Positions 11,918 to 22,438 of a stretch of DNA of 64,000 nucleotides are shown here, piece by piece. Within the stretch, counting starts at the first letter, position 1; every line of letters begins with the position of its first letter. A program made the position numbers and the translations under genes. Location of the stretch: positions 186,001-250,000 of the forward strand of contig JACGCM010001844.1 of the NCBI GenBank assembly GCA_014058105.1, given 5' to 3'. Below the pieces are notes generated by a model. The model searched no databases, was not told the DNA's origin, and worked only from the letters and a program-made list of their open reading frames with translations. The stretch is from Kingdonia uniflora. Taxonomy: Eukaryota; Streptophyta; Magnoliopsida; Ranunculales; Circaeasteraceae.

Positions 11918-12130
11918 CTAGCCTGTCAAGACAACGTAATGAAATCTCCACTTACAGTAAAAATCTTCATCAACTTCAGCAGCTTTTTCTTCTGAAATAC
12001 CTTGATACGTCGGTAGAACGGGAACAGGGGTGGGTATCTCCAATGACTGATCTCCAAAATATCTTAACTTCAACTTCTGCATCTCAAAAAAGACTCTCTC
12101 TTCGTAAACCATTCTCCGGGTCTTCACCAT
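11918..12130 (-). pseudogene. Antisense ORF of unknown function near the 3' LTR
   Basis: An ATG on the minus strand at 12130-12128 starts MVKTRRMVYEERVFFEMQK and reads 71 codons to a stop at 11918. After the stop the reading becomes unclear. The product is basic at its start and acidic later (EEKAAEVDEDFYCKW). It could be the first exon of the antisense transcription unit. Family not recognised. Confidence 0.3.
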
Positions 12131-12456
12131 TGTCAATCTAGACTTCCAGGGAATTTTACAACAAACAACGTATTTTGTCACAATCCTCGGTATAGGTACT
12201 ATTTATATAACCCTAATATTTAATGTGTTGTTTCGTTTCCCAAGCGACATCATTCAACACAGATGAAACTCTCAAAACCCCAAGCATCGCGTACATCAAT
12301 ATTCCCATCATTATTCAATATACAAACATCCCCCATAAAATATACACATTTTCCATATAGTCAAATCCACATTATAATTTCTTTCATTTTCAAACTTCCA
12401 AAGCCCATATACCCGCAAATTCTTTTTCAACCAAAGCCACTCGTGACTTCAGTTAC

Positions 12457-12464
12457 GAGGGGGC
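12457..12464 (+). other. Polypurine tract (PPT) before the 3' LTR
   Basis: The purine run GAGGGGG at about 12457 lies a few bases before the probable LTR start TATAGGGACC at 12468, the expected place for the plus-strand primer of an LTR retrotransposon. Confidence 0.5.
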
Positions 12465-12467
12465 GAT

Positions 12468-12990
12468 TATAGGGACCTATCCCTCGATCTAACCCAATTT
12501 GAACTATTTCCAGTTCAAACTACCTCCATATCAAACTTACGCATTCTACATGTGACATAAACAACCTGTATTGACACCTACGCCACAAACTAATGAAGAA
12601 CGTGGGCCGAGCACAATAGAAAAACAAGAACAAGTCAAAAACACTTGTCTCTCACGAACTCAACAGTTACTCAGTCAAGCACCACTTACCTCAATGTTCG
12701 GAGAACGTGTTTCAGCACGATAGAGAAATGCGGACAATGTCTATATACAAAAAAAGTTCCAGAAGAGATAAAGACCAAAAATATATACGAGAAATCACCA
12801 AGAAACTATATCTTTTAGATTCTTAAAACACCAAATTTATTATTTACAAGATCAAGTATTTATAGTTCGGGAGATCACTTGTAATAAAATATCAGCCTCA
12901 AACAATAAAAGTCACTGTTACTAAAACCCTCAACTTGAGGTCGTGGTATTTTTTTTTTTTTTTTTTATACCTATTTAGAGGTTTTCTACA
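12468..12990 (+). repeat. Probable 3' LTR of the Tat-type element (about 523 bp)
   Basis: The segment follows the PPT, begins TATAGGGACC (a decayed TG start) and ends TTTTCTACA at 12990, resembling the GCCTCTACA that ends the LTR of the second Gypsy element at 18025. TATTTATAG near 12857 could be its TATA box. An 18-T run lies at 12949-12966. The partner LTR is outside the window, so the ends are tentative. Confidence 0.5.
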
Positions 12991-13044
12991 TTAAATCACC
13001 TATGTCATTTCTTATTTCACATTAATTTTTATCATAGGAACATT

Positions 13045-13099
13045 GTAGTAAGAGCTAATTCCGGGCAATTTCGATGGTGTAGTAAGAGCTAATTCCGGG
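13045..13099 (+). repeat. Direct repeat of 21 bp
   Basis: GTAGTAAGAGCTAATTCCGG occurs at 13045 and again at 13079, 34 bp apart, just outside the Tat element. It may be a small tandem duplication. Confidence 0.7.
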
Positions 13100-13488
13100 T
13101 CATTTCTAGCTTACGGAATGAGGCTATTATACTAATGGTGTAACTACATATCAATTTGGGTTTAGGGCACCAGAGATACTTCATGTTCCCCTAATTTAAT
13201 CGCCAAAGTTCCAATCTTTCTCTCTCAACTCCAACTCCCAATCCCTCCAACGTCCAACACGATGTCTCGAATGGGGTTATCCCCTCACTGTTCATCTCTC
13301 CCTCTCACTCAATTACAATTACTCCCATGAAACCCCATTTGTTTAGAGCATTTGCAACATTAAACACACTAACCCATTATCATTGAAGATGTCGAGGACA
13401 TCGCGTAAGTTTTTGGTTTAAAAGCTTGATGAAAACATTCTCAGTTGATGTTAATAAAGCATTTATGGTTCTTCACTTGTTCATGCAG

Positions 13489-14293
13489 GGATTGTGGTAA
13501 ACAAGTTTATCTTGGTAAGTACTTTGATCAAACACTAACTTAGATAAATGGGGTTGTTTGATTCTTAGAATGATTTGATTTTTATTTGTTTCTGCTCTTG
13601 TTAATGCAGGTGGATTCAACACTGCCCACGCTGCTGCCCGGTAAGTCTCTGTCTTCGTTTTTCAGGCTTTTTTTAAAATGTATACTTTGATGGGTGTAGT
13701 TTGATTGAAATGCAGAATTTTGATTTCAGGGCTTATGGTCGAGTGGCAATTAAATTCTGAGGGGTCTAGGCTGACATAAATTTTGAGTTGGAAGGGGTAT
13801 GAAGATGACATAAAAAAGTTAACTTTGTGTGTTTTCTCATGTTCTTTACAGCATAAGATGGGCTAATTAGGAAGTGATTATGGGTTTTGACAGATAACTA
13901 ATCTGACGAAGGAGGAATTTGTCCATGTTCTTCGATGACAAAGTACAGGATCTCAACGTGGAAGTTCTAAGTTCAGAGGTGTAACATTGCATAAATGTGG
14001 ACGCTGGGAGGCTCGAATTGGCCAGTTTTACGGCAAAAAGTAATTATTACCTTAATCCGTCTGTAGTTCTACTTAATGGTCATTTCGTACTTGATTTAAT
14101 TCATATTGTATGTGTTAGCAGATCAGTCTATTTAGGCCTCTACGACACTGAGATTGATGCAGCTAGGTGAGAAGTTCGATATATCTACATGCCATTTTTT
14201 GTTTTAAATTCTACCCACATTGCAAATCTGTGACGATCTATGCTTTTTTTTAGAGATTATGATAAAGCGGTAATCAAGTATAGTGGGAAGTAG
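13489..14293 (+). pseudogene. AP2-like (euAP2/TOE) transcription factor fragment, both AP2 domains, introns kept
   Basis: Small exons split by GT..AG introns read like the two AP2 DNA-binding domains of an APETALA2/TOE-type factor. Exons 13489-13514 (DCGKQVYL), 13610-13640 (GGFNTAHAAAR; 31 bp) and 13730-13760 (AYGRVAIKF, then TGA) form the end of domain 1. The exon from 13894 to about 14039 encodes ITNLTKEEFVHVLR, a TGA, then [19 protein letters not shown] (domain 2 start). Exons 14122-14166 (SVYLGLYDTEIDAAR) and 14254-14293 (DYDKAVIKYSGK, TAG) follow. The N-terminus, the start of domain 1 and the C-terminus are absent. Retained introns rule out a processed pseudogene. Confidence 0.85.
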
Positions 14294-14515
14294 GCCACGA
14301 CAAATTTTCATTCCAGTATTTACATAATCCCAATGATTGGTAATAAAAATTCGTACTTTCTCTAATGTTGAAAGTTAAAACTATGAATCCTTTGTTATGT
14401 GTTGTTGATGGCTGTGTTTAGCAAGGCGTGGATAAAACTCTTGACTTGATGGAAAGAATGAGGAATGAGTGCGTATGGCCTAACATTGTTTGTAATAGCC
14501 CTTACTCGCTTCTCT

Positions 14516-15434
14516 TTGAATGATAATAATCTCAGTGGGGAGATTGCTGTTAGCTTGGCGAATCTGACTGGGTTCGAGAATGTTGATGGCTCCAACAACA
14601 ATCTTGTAGGAAAGATACCGGACCTTACAAATGTGAGAACATTGAAAACATCTGGTAATCCTTTGTTGGGCATCAATGCAACTTAGCCACCGTCTTCAGA
14701 TACAAATCCTGGATCAAGCTCCAATGCAACTTCACATGGGTCGAGTAATATAGCACCGAAGGTTAATCGCTATGGTGGGGCTGCGAGTGAATTACAAAGC
14801 CAAAGCAGTGGCGAAAACAACGGCGATGTTCAGTACTTTGAAGGTGGTAATGTTGCTATGTTTATCCAGCTCCTTCGGCAAGTCAGAAATAATTTCAGCG
14901 AATACACTATATTGGGTAAGGGAGGATTTGGGGTTGTTTATAAAGGTGAACTTCACGACGGTACTCAAATAGCCGTGAAGAGGATGAAGTATGGTATCAT
15001 GGGAACAAAGGGTTTGAAAGAGTTTCAAGCAGAGATTGCAGTTCTTTCAAAGATCAGGCATAGGCATTTGGTTGCTCTATTGGGTTATTGTGTCAACGGG
15101 AATGAAAGGCTTTTAGTGTACGAGTATATGCCCCAAGGGACTTTGGGTTAGCATTTGTTTGATCGGGAAGAGAACAGACACACCTCTTACATGGAAGCAA
15201 AGGCTTTCAATAGCTCTTGACGTGGCTAGAGGTGTTGAATATCTTCACAGCTTAGCCCAACAGAATTTCATTCACAGGGATTTGAAGCCTTCAAATATAC
15301 TTCTTGGAGATGACATGCGAGCTAAGGTTTCTGATTTCGGTTTTGTGAAAAATGCACCAGATGGGGAAGTACTCTGTTGAGACACGATTGACCGGGACAT
15401 TTGGATATCTTGCACCTGAATATGCCGGTGAGTT
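14516..15434 (+). pseudogene. TMK-type leucine-rich-repeat receptor kinase fragment lacking its membrane segment
   Basis: LRR residues (LNDNNLSGEIAVSLANLTG, then NNNLVGKIPDL) lead to a Ser-rich juxtamembrane stretch. It jumps near 14760 to the cytosolic part ([20 protein letters not shown]), so the transmembrane helix is deleted. The kinase domain has [23 protein letters not shown] (VAIK lysine), IHRDLKPSN (HRD) and SDFGF (DFG), close to Arabidopsis TMK auxin-signalling kinases. Lesions: TAG near 14686, TAG near 15151, a frameshift near 15170 and another near 15370. It stops at APEYAG followed by GTGAG at 15435, a plausible exon end. The C-terminal lobe is missing. Confidence 0.85.
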
Positions 15435-16526
15435 CATCCACCCATCTTTAAATTTTCTTTATTCAGTTTGTCATTCAGTTGTCCTTAAATTTTCCTCCTA
15501 TTCAGTTTACTTTCTCTATGAATTGACATATCTCGTTAAGATCAAACTTAAAGTAATATTAAGCATGTTGCAACTGATTGCTCTCTGCTTAATATGTCCT
15601 GGTAATTTTTTTTTTATGTTGCAGCTGAAGTTCTTATTATTTTACCAAGTGGTTGGACATATAGTTATTGTATCAAACGTCCTAGATGGGTGTGAATGAA
15701 CACAAATGCTAAACTTTACTTCACTCTTATCGACACATTTTCTTATGGATATAAATTTATTTATATAGAAAGGAAATACATAAAAGAAAAATTAGGAACA
15801 AAAATGGAAACAACACTCTTCAAGGCTAAGACAACTCTTCACGGAACTCCTAGGAAGACCTTCCTCCTAGCCATAGTATAGTCAAAGAACAAGCCTTTCA
15901 TGTCAAACTATTAATAAGAGAGGGAGAAGGAGCTCTGCCCTGCCGCTTTTGCAACCTCTACATCACCAAAGCATAACGGCGCTGCTCCACTACTGAGGCA
16001 CCTTTGTCCTCGACTTGTCGAAAGTAGTGTAGTTAGATGCTGGGGCCTGCCCTCTATATTGAAAACCCCATATAGACATGAATTAGAGCAAGCATACATA
16101 TATCGAGATCACTGTATACTTAAAACCAGTAAAGAAAAAGCCCAACTAATTATGTACTCGGACTTTGGACAAAGTACAGAATACCCCTGAAGTACACATA
16201 AAACTATTCTTGGTGGCTCCCCCATCCAAACTCCTAATTGCCTGGTTAGCTTTGGAATTTCAATATTAAGAAAACCCCTTGACTCACCCCTGATTACATG
16301 GGAAAACTGTTAAATCACATTTCCATATACTTATCCGAACAAGGAGATGGCCTGTCTATTCTTTTTTTCTGGTATAAGTTGTTTGATAAGTGTTTCTTTT
16401 ATCTATCTCGAATCTTTTCAAGAGACTGGGGGCCTTAATTAATAAACAATAAACAACGAATGCATTTCTTATCATTACTAATAAGCACAAACTGATACAA
16501 AATCTTGATTTAATTATTTATTACAT
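15435..16526. other. No gene recognised (intron-like and intergenic)
   Basis: The stretch starts with the donor after the TMK fragment; TTGCAG near 15625 could be the paired acceptor, but the following 80 bp do not read as TMK. The rest is AT-rich with only short unrelated ORFs. Confidence 0.4.
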
Positions 16527-16962
16527 TTAGGAATTCATTATATAATCAATTATGCGTTGACATTTGTAAACAGTGTTTCTGACCAAATCTAGCTTCAACG
16601 TCAAGTGAACAGATCCACCATTCCTATCACGTGATTCCATACTTAAAACTTTAAGTACCACAAGTATCCAAGCCTCATAATTATCCCAAAATTGATCTTC
16701 GATGAGAAATTGCTCAGATGTTATAATGAGCTCCTTCAAAAGATCTCTTAATTTAGTGTGACCTTCGGGTGAGAACAAATCACACACCTCAAACATAACA
16801 AGACTTCTGGTCGGTGTCGCATCCCCCGTCCAATGATTAATCATTTGAAATATAGAGTTCAGTTCTAATTCAAGATAGACCATAGGAGTTTTTTTAATCA
16901 AAGGAATTCCAATGTCATGTTGGACAACAGTTGTTTGAATCGTACAATGCCCATAGCACCTG
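16527..16962 (-). pseudogene. Unidentified minus-strand exon, about 140 codons
   Basis: On the minus strand an acceptor-like TTTTTACAG precedes 16962 and the frame stays open for about 144 codons to a TAG near 16527. The product is hydrophobic-helical in character (VYLELELNSIFQMINHW; FWDNYEAWILVVLKVL) with no cysteine motif or signal peptide. It looks like a real exon because of its length, its composition and the splice acceptor. I do not recognise the family. It is the only convincing host-like fragment in this region on the minus strand. Confidence 0.4.
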
Positions 16963-17231
16963 TAAAAATAATTACACAAATAATGAATTAAATCTATGTT
17001 TAAAAATATAGTTAATGAAGCAGTAAATATATTGGAATTAACAGTAGAATAAGATTAAAAAAAAGGCATGATTGCACACATAGGTCTAATTATACATTAT
17101 AAGTAGTAAGTTTATAAGTGATATTATAATCATAGATTGGGTATTTTTTATTTCAAAAAGTTAAGTAATACATGTAAAGAAAGATTGATTAGAAAATCAC
17201 AACTACGATACACACCTATGATACACACCTA

Positions 17232-18025
17232 TGGTTGATTGTATTTCAAACAATATGTGGTAGCCTACTCGCAGCCTTCTACCCCAATCAAACACTCGAA
17301 GGCTACTTTGAAGCCTACTCGAATATCTCGAAGCCCATACAATCCCCAAACAAGTCTCCCAAAGATTATTCGAAGAAGAAGCCTCGACTCTGAACAAGCC
17401 TCGAAGAAGAACTTCACTTCAACATCAGAAACGCTTTGACCATATCCATACATGGTCGAAGCATGACAAGACTGCCAGCTCACTAGATAGGAACGACGCC
17501 ATTGTCGGTCCAGTCAGCTACAATGACAGAACCAACAGGCGGCTACACTGACAACACACAGTTACAGAACCAACAGACAGCTACAGTGACAGAGTATGTT
17601 GATAGGCCCTGTGTTTCCGGCTTCAACACCAACTCTGGGATACCCGCTCGATATCCAGAGCATACTCGGATAATACACTTGTAATTTGACCTAACCTTGG
17701 TGACTCAGCCCTTCCTATTATTTTATAAATAGGAGAGATGGGGAACCAAGGAAGGGTTAGAAAAACTCTCCCCAGATCCCATATTGTTTACCTTCGATCA
17801 CCTTGTAAAACCCAGTACTCGAACCTTCGACCACTCGACAGAAATACAACTTCTCTTAAAAATCTTCATCAGAGGTCGTGGAGAGTCACATTCCAGGCCT
17901 CCACGCAAGTATATTGTCTATAGATTATTCCCATTCTAGATTACGTACTTGAATCCCTTTGATTGAAGATTAAACCCCGTGGTGTAAGAGCCAACTTCCC
18001 CTCCGCAAGAAGTTAGGCCTCTACA
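17232..18025 (+). repeat. 5' LTR of the second Ty3/Gypsy element
   Basis: The segment ends GCCTCTACA just before the primer site. It contains TTTTATAAATAGG at about 17720-17733, a good TATA box for the element's promoter, and dense CTCGAAGCC-type motifs in its first 200 bp. The exact left end is uncertain; ATACACACCTATG occurs twice in tandem at 17208-17233 next to it. Confidence 0.65.
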
Positions 18026-18027
18026 TT

Positions 18028-18044
18028 TGGCGCCGTCTGTGCTT
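18028..18044 (+). other. Primer-binding site
   Basis: TGGCGCCGTCTGTGCTTCC directly follows the LTR end. TGGCGCCGTCTGTG is a common primer-binding start in plant Ty3/Gypsy elements, complementary to the 3' end of a tRNA. I do not assign the tRNA. Confidence 0.8.
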
Positions 18045-18111
18045 CCCACCCTACCAATCTCCCTTTCTTATTTCCCCCCTTTTTGTTTTCAACTTCAACA
18101 AATTATTCTCA

Positions 18112-19042
18112 ATGGCGCCCACCCACCCTCCGTTCCAGTTCTACCCATGTCGGCAACTCCGTCGACGGAGTGGCCGCCCAAAAGCCTTACTTTCTCAACA
18201 ATTCGCTCAAGTCGAGGAATGCCACCATGCACAACTTCACCATGTGCGTGAAAAACATCGGCTGGAGTTTGAAGCTGAACGGAGCCGCCGCCTGGATGAT
18301 GCCGACAGGCAGAACCGGGCAATTGACGAGTTATGTAACACCGTCCGAGAGTTGCAGAGACTACAGCTTCTGGAAGCTGCTCGACCATCCCAAGCACCAG
18401 ACCTGTCACGCGTGTCTGCCCGCGCCCGTCTGGGGCCTCTACCAAATCTTGAAGTACCCCTAGTCTATATTGGTGCCGAGGGTGCTCCCCACACTATTCC
18501 CCCTACTGGCTCTATCCACCCTTCGATCCTCTAGACACCCCATACGTCGCCCTGCTCGAGAACGTCTCGGGGAGCGCAGCGCCGAACACATACCACTCAC
18601 TCGACCTCACCATCCTCGAATCCCTCGATCTCCCCATCCTGCCTATGCTGCACAGCAGGACCTCGACTACAAAATCCAACCTGTTATTTGCGTCAGCGCG
18701 AGCCTAACTCCCAACTCTTGGGGTCGACTGAATAACCCCCTTTGCCCCAAACTTCTCGCCATCGAGATACCCCATAATTTTTGTGCTCCCAAACTCAGCA
18801 AATACCGCAACATAGACCCTCAATCGCACATTCTCGAATTCCAAAATGCTCTGTGCCTCTACTCCACAGCCGACCACCTGCTGTGTCGCCTTTTTCCCAC
18901 CAGCCTTACTGACAGCCCCCTTCGATGGTATCACAATCTCCCTAATGGCTCGATCCGGAGCTTCGAGCAACTGTTACAGCTTTTCATCGCCCAGTTTGCC
19001 TTCAATAAAGGCAGAGAAGTCAGAGTCGATGCCCTATTTAAT
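18112..19042 (+). pseudogene. gag fragment of the second Ty3/Gypsy element
   Basis: An ATG at 18112 opens a 140-codon N-terminal frame with a charged coiled-coil-like region (HRLEFEAERSRRLDDADR). After a frame change the 18470-19045 frame carries the retrotransposon gag domain: KLSKYRNIDPQSHILEFQNA, LLCRLFPTSLTD, LRWYHNLPNGSIRSFEQL. It breaks off after FNKGREVRVDALF, about three quarters through the domain, at the element's truncation point. At least one frameshift separates the two parts. Confidence 0.75.
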
Positions 19043-19315
19043 TGATCTTAATTATACAGATACTCAAATACTCGTACTTTTTCTCTCTGCCAAACCCCAA
19101 ACCCCAGAGCTCCAATCAAGCTCAAAAGACTGATTTCAGTTCAATCCAACAATGGTTGCAACAACAATGATGACTATGTAGATACTCCTCAGATCGTTTA
19201 ATATCTGCTATTTGTTACTTCTACCCTTACTTTGATTGAATGTGAACCGATCATGATTAGGAAAGTATCATTGTTTCTCTACGGCTACTGACCTAAACAT
19301 TTGTTTCGGTTTGCA

Positions 19316-19866
19316 AGGAAAGGATACAGCTTGAAACTGCCCGCTTGTACAAATTATCCCTCCATTGGCAGGTTCTTATCCCTTAATTTTCTTGTACAAA
19401 TTATCCCTCCTTTTTGTTATTCTCAAACTTGTAAATTGCATCTCCTTCTATGTATGGACCTCAATGTTATAAACAATGTAATTATTCATTTCATAAGCAA
19501 TTCCATTTCGTACACGCCTTTCTGAGCAGAAGTTTTGTAACCTCACAAAATTTACTTCTTGTAGGATGCCTTCCAACTCTTACCACAATACCAATGTTGA
19601 TTGGACTTTATAAAACTCTTTCAAATGTGGCAAATGAGGTATGTCCTGTTTATATTAAGTAACTTGCTTATGTCTTTCGTGATCCTTTTGTATTCAGATA
19701 TTCTCTATTGTACCACTAATCTCCTCTCATATCTGACTTTTCTTTGCTCCTCATTTCAGGGGCTTCTCAGTGAAGGCTTTTTCTGGATACCATATCTAAC
19801 TGGCCTAACTACTATTGCTGGAAAGCAAAGTGGAAGTTGAATTTCTTGGCTTTTCTCTTTTGTTGT
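19316..19866 (+). pseudogene. ALBINO3 (chloroplast YidC/Oxa1/Alb3 insertase) fragment
   Basis: Three exon pieces match the conserved core of ALB3, the thylakoid membrane insertase for light-harvesting proteins. They are 19318-19358 (ERIQLETARLYKL), 19564-19638 (GCLPTLTTIPMLIGLYKTL, then SNVANE before GTATG) and 19760-19866 (after CAG: GLLSEGFFWIPYLTGLTTIA, then GKQSGS, TGA, ISWLFSFV). The TGA at 19837 replaces a codon inside the conserved core. The transit peptide, most membrane helices and the C-terminal cpSRP43-binding tail are absent. Introns are retained, so it is not a retrocopy. Confidence 0.8.
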
Positions 19867-20365
19867 AAGTATCTATACACCTAAGAGAATAACTCATCAG
19901 CCATTTCTCGATCTCAGCCGTTCGTTACCCATCTCTCGTGAGTCGAGGATTATTTAGGCCGCTCTGATCTCTTCTATTCTTTAAAATTAAGTCTCAGCCG
20001 TCGGATCTCATAAGAAATTTCAGACTTAGTTCAAACTTCAAAACTGCCAAATTATTTGCCGATTTAGCCTATATTTTTAGTCAACCAACATTTGTTTTAA
20101 GTTTTAAAGCCAAATCATATGGCGAACTTCGGTCTTTTCATCTTCATCTACGCTTTCTCTACGATTCTAGATCGCCTGCGATTCCAAAATCATTTGATTG
20201 AAGATTAAATCTGAGGTAACCCTAAACGATCTCTACACTTTGAACTCAACTCAATACTTGGTCCGTGAATTTTAAACCTGTATTATTCTTTACATGCTTA
20301 AATCATGTTAGATTAGAAGTAATTAATATTTGTTTTCATTGTGTTGGTTTACAGTGAATTGTTTG
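19867..20365. other. No coding sequence recognised; promoter/5'UTR-like text
   Basis: The stretch contains CAGCCGTTCGTTACC and CAGCCGTCGGATCTC, motifs often seen upstream of plant housekeeping genes, and a pyrimidine-rich leader-like run at 20130-20190. It could be promoter DNA, but no start codon follows in a recognised frame. Confidence 0.3.
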
Positions 20366-20713
20366 TCGGGATTGTTGGGGCGTAGGTTTCGTTAGGGTGT
20401 GGGTTGGTGTTTGGGCAGAAGTACGTTTATGATGTATGGTGATGGTGTGGTGAATCAAGGGCAGTTGTTTAAAGCATTGAATATGTCTGCACTTTGGGAT
20501 TTGCCCGCGATTCTGGTTTGTGAGAATAATCACTGTAAGTAAGAGTGGTTAAGTGGGAGTTTTGATAGGTGGATAATTGAATAATTGAATTGTGTTTATT
20601 GGGTTTTTGTTGATTGTTGGATTGGTGTTGTAGATGGAATGGGGACGGCGGAAGGGAGAGCGGCAAAGAGTGCTGCGTATTATAGGCGTGGAGATAATGT
20701 TCCTGGTTTAAAG
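20366..20713 (+). pseudogene. Mitochondrial pyruvate dehydrogenase E1-alpha fragment
   Basis: Exon 20366-20534 reads [21 protein letters not shown], a small frame-breaking deletion, then [20 protein letters not shown] and [13 protein letters not shown]. The intron begins GTAAGT, and exon 20634-20713 continues the split Tyr codon with [19 protein letters not shown] and DNVPGLK. This is the thiamine-diphosphate-binding region (GDG...NN motif; here GDGVVNQG, then CENNH) of the mitochondrial E1-alpha. A plastid-type E1-alpha would differ here. Both ends of the gene are missing. Lesions: one stop and a deletion-frameshift near 20430. Confidence 0.85.
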
Positions 20714-21678
20714 GTGAGGCCCAGCTTCATACATTTGTTATTTGGTTTCTGTGGAATTTTGAGTTCTTAGTTAGATTTATGCGTATGCTTGTAATTGAGT
20801 TGCAAAATAGATTCCTGTAGTAGTTGCTAATTACATATATAGTTGTCACTATTAAGGTTGTTGTAGACTCTTAGTACAGAGGAACTGTTGATTGCAGCTG
20901 CTCGCACTTTCTTCCTTTTATTCTCGTAAATGATGGTCAGAGTTTTCTTTTTTTCTTTTTCTACTTTGTGTTTGTATTGGCTTGTTAGAATTAAGGTGAG
21001 GCTTAGGATATAAGGAAGAATTGAATAGGAAAGTAGCAAATACAAAAGTCCTCACTAACCTATTTTGTAACACGAGATAGGATCAAGACAGGCAAGCTCT
21101 TTTTGACTTGGAAAATGCAGGGAACTTATAAGGTTTACTTTGGCATGGATTGAAGGTGCTCTGTTTAACTTAGACTAGGTAAGTCCTCTACATGTTGGTA
21201 GGGCTTACTAAGTTGCTCTCAGAATAGGAAGAAAATGTTCTGTTCAATCAATGAATTAGCCGACTTACTTAAATTATAACAACCATTTTTTGCAAGTTTC
21301 TGTTAAATGGTGAATGAAGGAACATTACCTTTTCTCTCTTGGAGTTTTTTCTCTCTAAGGAGACTCTATAGAGAATTGCTGGAAATTTAGAGAAGAGGAT
21401 CTTGGGAGAAAATGGTAGGAGAGGGAATGAGAAATACTAGAAGGAATACCAAAAGGAGAATATCTGGAGATGGAGAAATCTGTTAAGAAAGAGAACACAT
21501 GGAGAGGGAAAATCAAAGGGAATTCTAAAAATGAAGAAAATTTGAGAGAATGAGTTTCTAGAGAGATCACTCGGGTTCTTTTGGGCTGCATCCAGTTATA
21601 AATTCATTAAGAGGATTGGAACGCATTGCATTCATTTGTAACGCATGCATTAAAAGGTTGTTGGTTCAAAATTACCAG
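20714..21678. other. No gene recognised between PDH and FAR fragments
   Basis: About 960 bp, AT-rich. Purine-rich segments at 21355-21560 (GGAGA repeats) give an apparent minus-strand ORF of low complexity that I do not accept as a gene. Confidence 0.4.
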
Positions 21679-22438
21679 AGGATGCTGACGAGATGTGGAG
21701 AGATATGGAGATTGTCGTCAATACAGCTGCCACTATCAAATTTGATGAGAGGTAACCATCAACGTTAAATACTCTGCAACTGGTTTAGTTATACTATTTG
21801 AGCACTAACATAATCTTTATTTTTTTGGGTAGGTACGATATTGCGTTAAGTACTAATACTTTGGGAGCTAAGAATATTTTGGAATTAAATGTGTAAAGCT
21901 ACAAAATCTTGTTCATGTCTCTACTGGTGAGTTTATTTGCCTTTAGTGCAAGTTTTATATTTCTTTCAGTCTAATAGTGATGTTTTTGTCATTGTTCTGT
22001 ACTTTTCAGCTTATGCTTGTGGAGAAAAGTTGGGGCTTGTGTTAGAAAAGGCATTTGAAATGGGTGAAACACTAAATGGTACCTTGGATTTAGACATTGA
22101 GCATGAGTGCAAGGTGGTGAGGGACACACTCGATGGTCTCAGAGCCCAGGGAGTTACAAAATAATTAGAAAGAGCTGCCATGAAAGAGTTGGGGCTAAAA
22201 AGGTTTGATTACGAAATATTATGACTCATACCTGTCTTTATTTAGCTTATAAAATTAGCTTTATTTTCTTGACAGGGCAAGACAATATGGTTGGCCAAAC
22301 ACGTACGTCTTCACAAAGGCAATAGGAAAGAGGCTAATTGGTCAACTGGGAGGAGATCTTCCAGTCTCTATTATACGCCCTTCCATCATCACTAGCACTA
22401 TTAGAGACCCATTTCCCAGTTGGATCGAAGGCATTAGG
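21679..22438 (+). pseudogene. Fatty acyl-CoA reductase (FAR) fragment, 5' exons
   Basis: Four exons with GT..AG borders match alcohol-forming fatty acyl-CoA reductases (wax/suberin alcohol synthesis). They are 21679-21751 (DEMWRDMEIVVNTAATIKF), 21833-21926 (YDIALSTNTLGAKNILEL, then a damaged LVHVST), 22010-22202 (AYACGEKLGLVLEKAFEMGE through GLRAQGVTK, TAA) and 22276-22438 (ARQYGWPNTYVFTKA; IIRPSIITSTIRDPFPSW). The exon with YGWPNTYVFTK holds the Y-x-x-x-K catalytic motif region, intact. The N-terminal Rossmann GxxGxxG is absent. A TAA at 22162 and an internal stop near 21894 disable it. The next exons are 5.8 kb downstream at 28197. Confidence 0.85.

Larger units (their letters stand above)
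1..12990 (+). mobile_element. Large Ty3/Gypsy LTR retrotransposon, Tat lineage (Retand-like), 5' end outside window
   Basis: The sense-strand order is gag, protease, RT, RNase H, second RNase H, integrase, which is Ty3/Gypsy order. The second RNase H-like domain after the RT-RNase H, the tandem repeats downstream of pol and the antisense ORFs before the 3' LTR are together typical of Tat-lineage elements such as Retand. The 5' LTR and primer site are not in the window; a polypurine tract and probable 3' LTR end the element near 12990. The sense genes are riddled with stops and frameshifts, so the copy is old and cannot move by itself. The 3' boundary is inferred from LTR-like ends, not from a matched pair of LTRs. 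Confidence 0.8.
17232..19045 (+). mobile_element. Truncated Ty3/Gypsy retrotransposon: 5' LTR, primer site and part of gag
   Basis: A 5' LTR (about 17232-18025), a primer-binding site (18028) and a gag frame to about 19042 are present. The sequence stops resembling a retrotransposon after gag ...VDALF, with no pol and no 3' LTR nearby. A deletion or rearrangement therefore removed the rest. Its gag is of the same broad family as that of the first element but distinct. Confidence 0.75.

Noticed and set aside
18095..18970. Minus-strand ORFs opposite the second gag
   Set aside because: GC-rich gag region leaves other frames open by chance; no recognisable domain.
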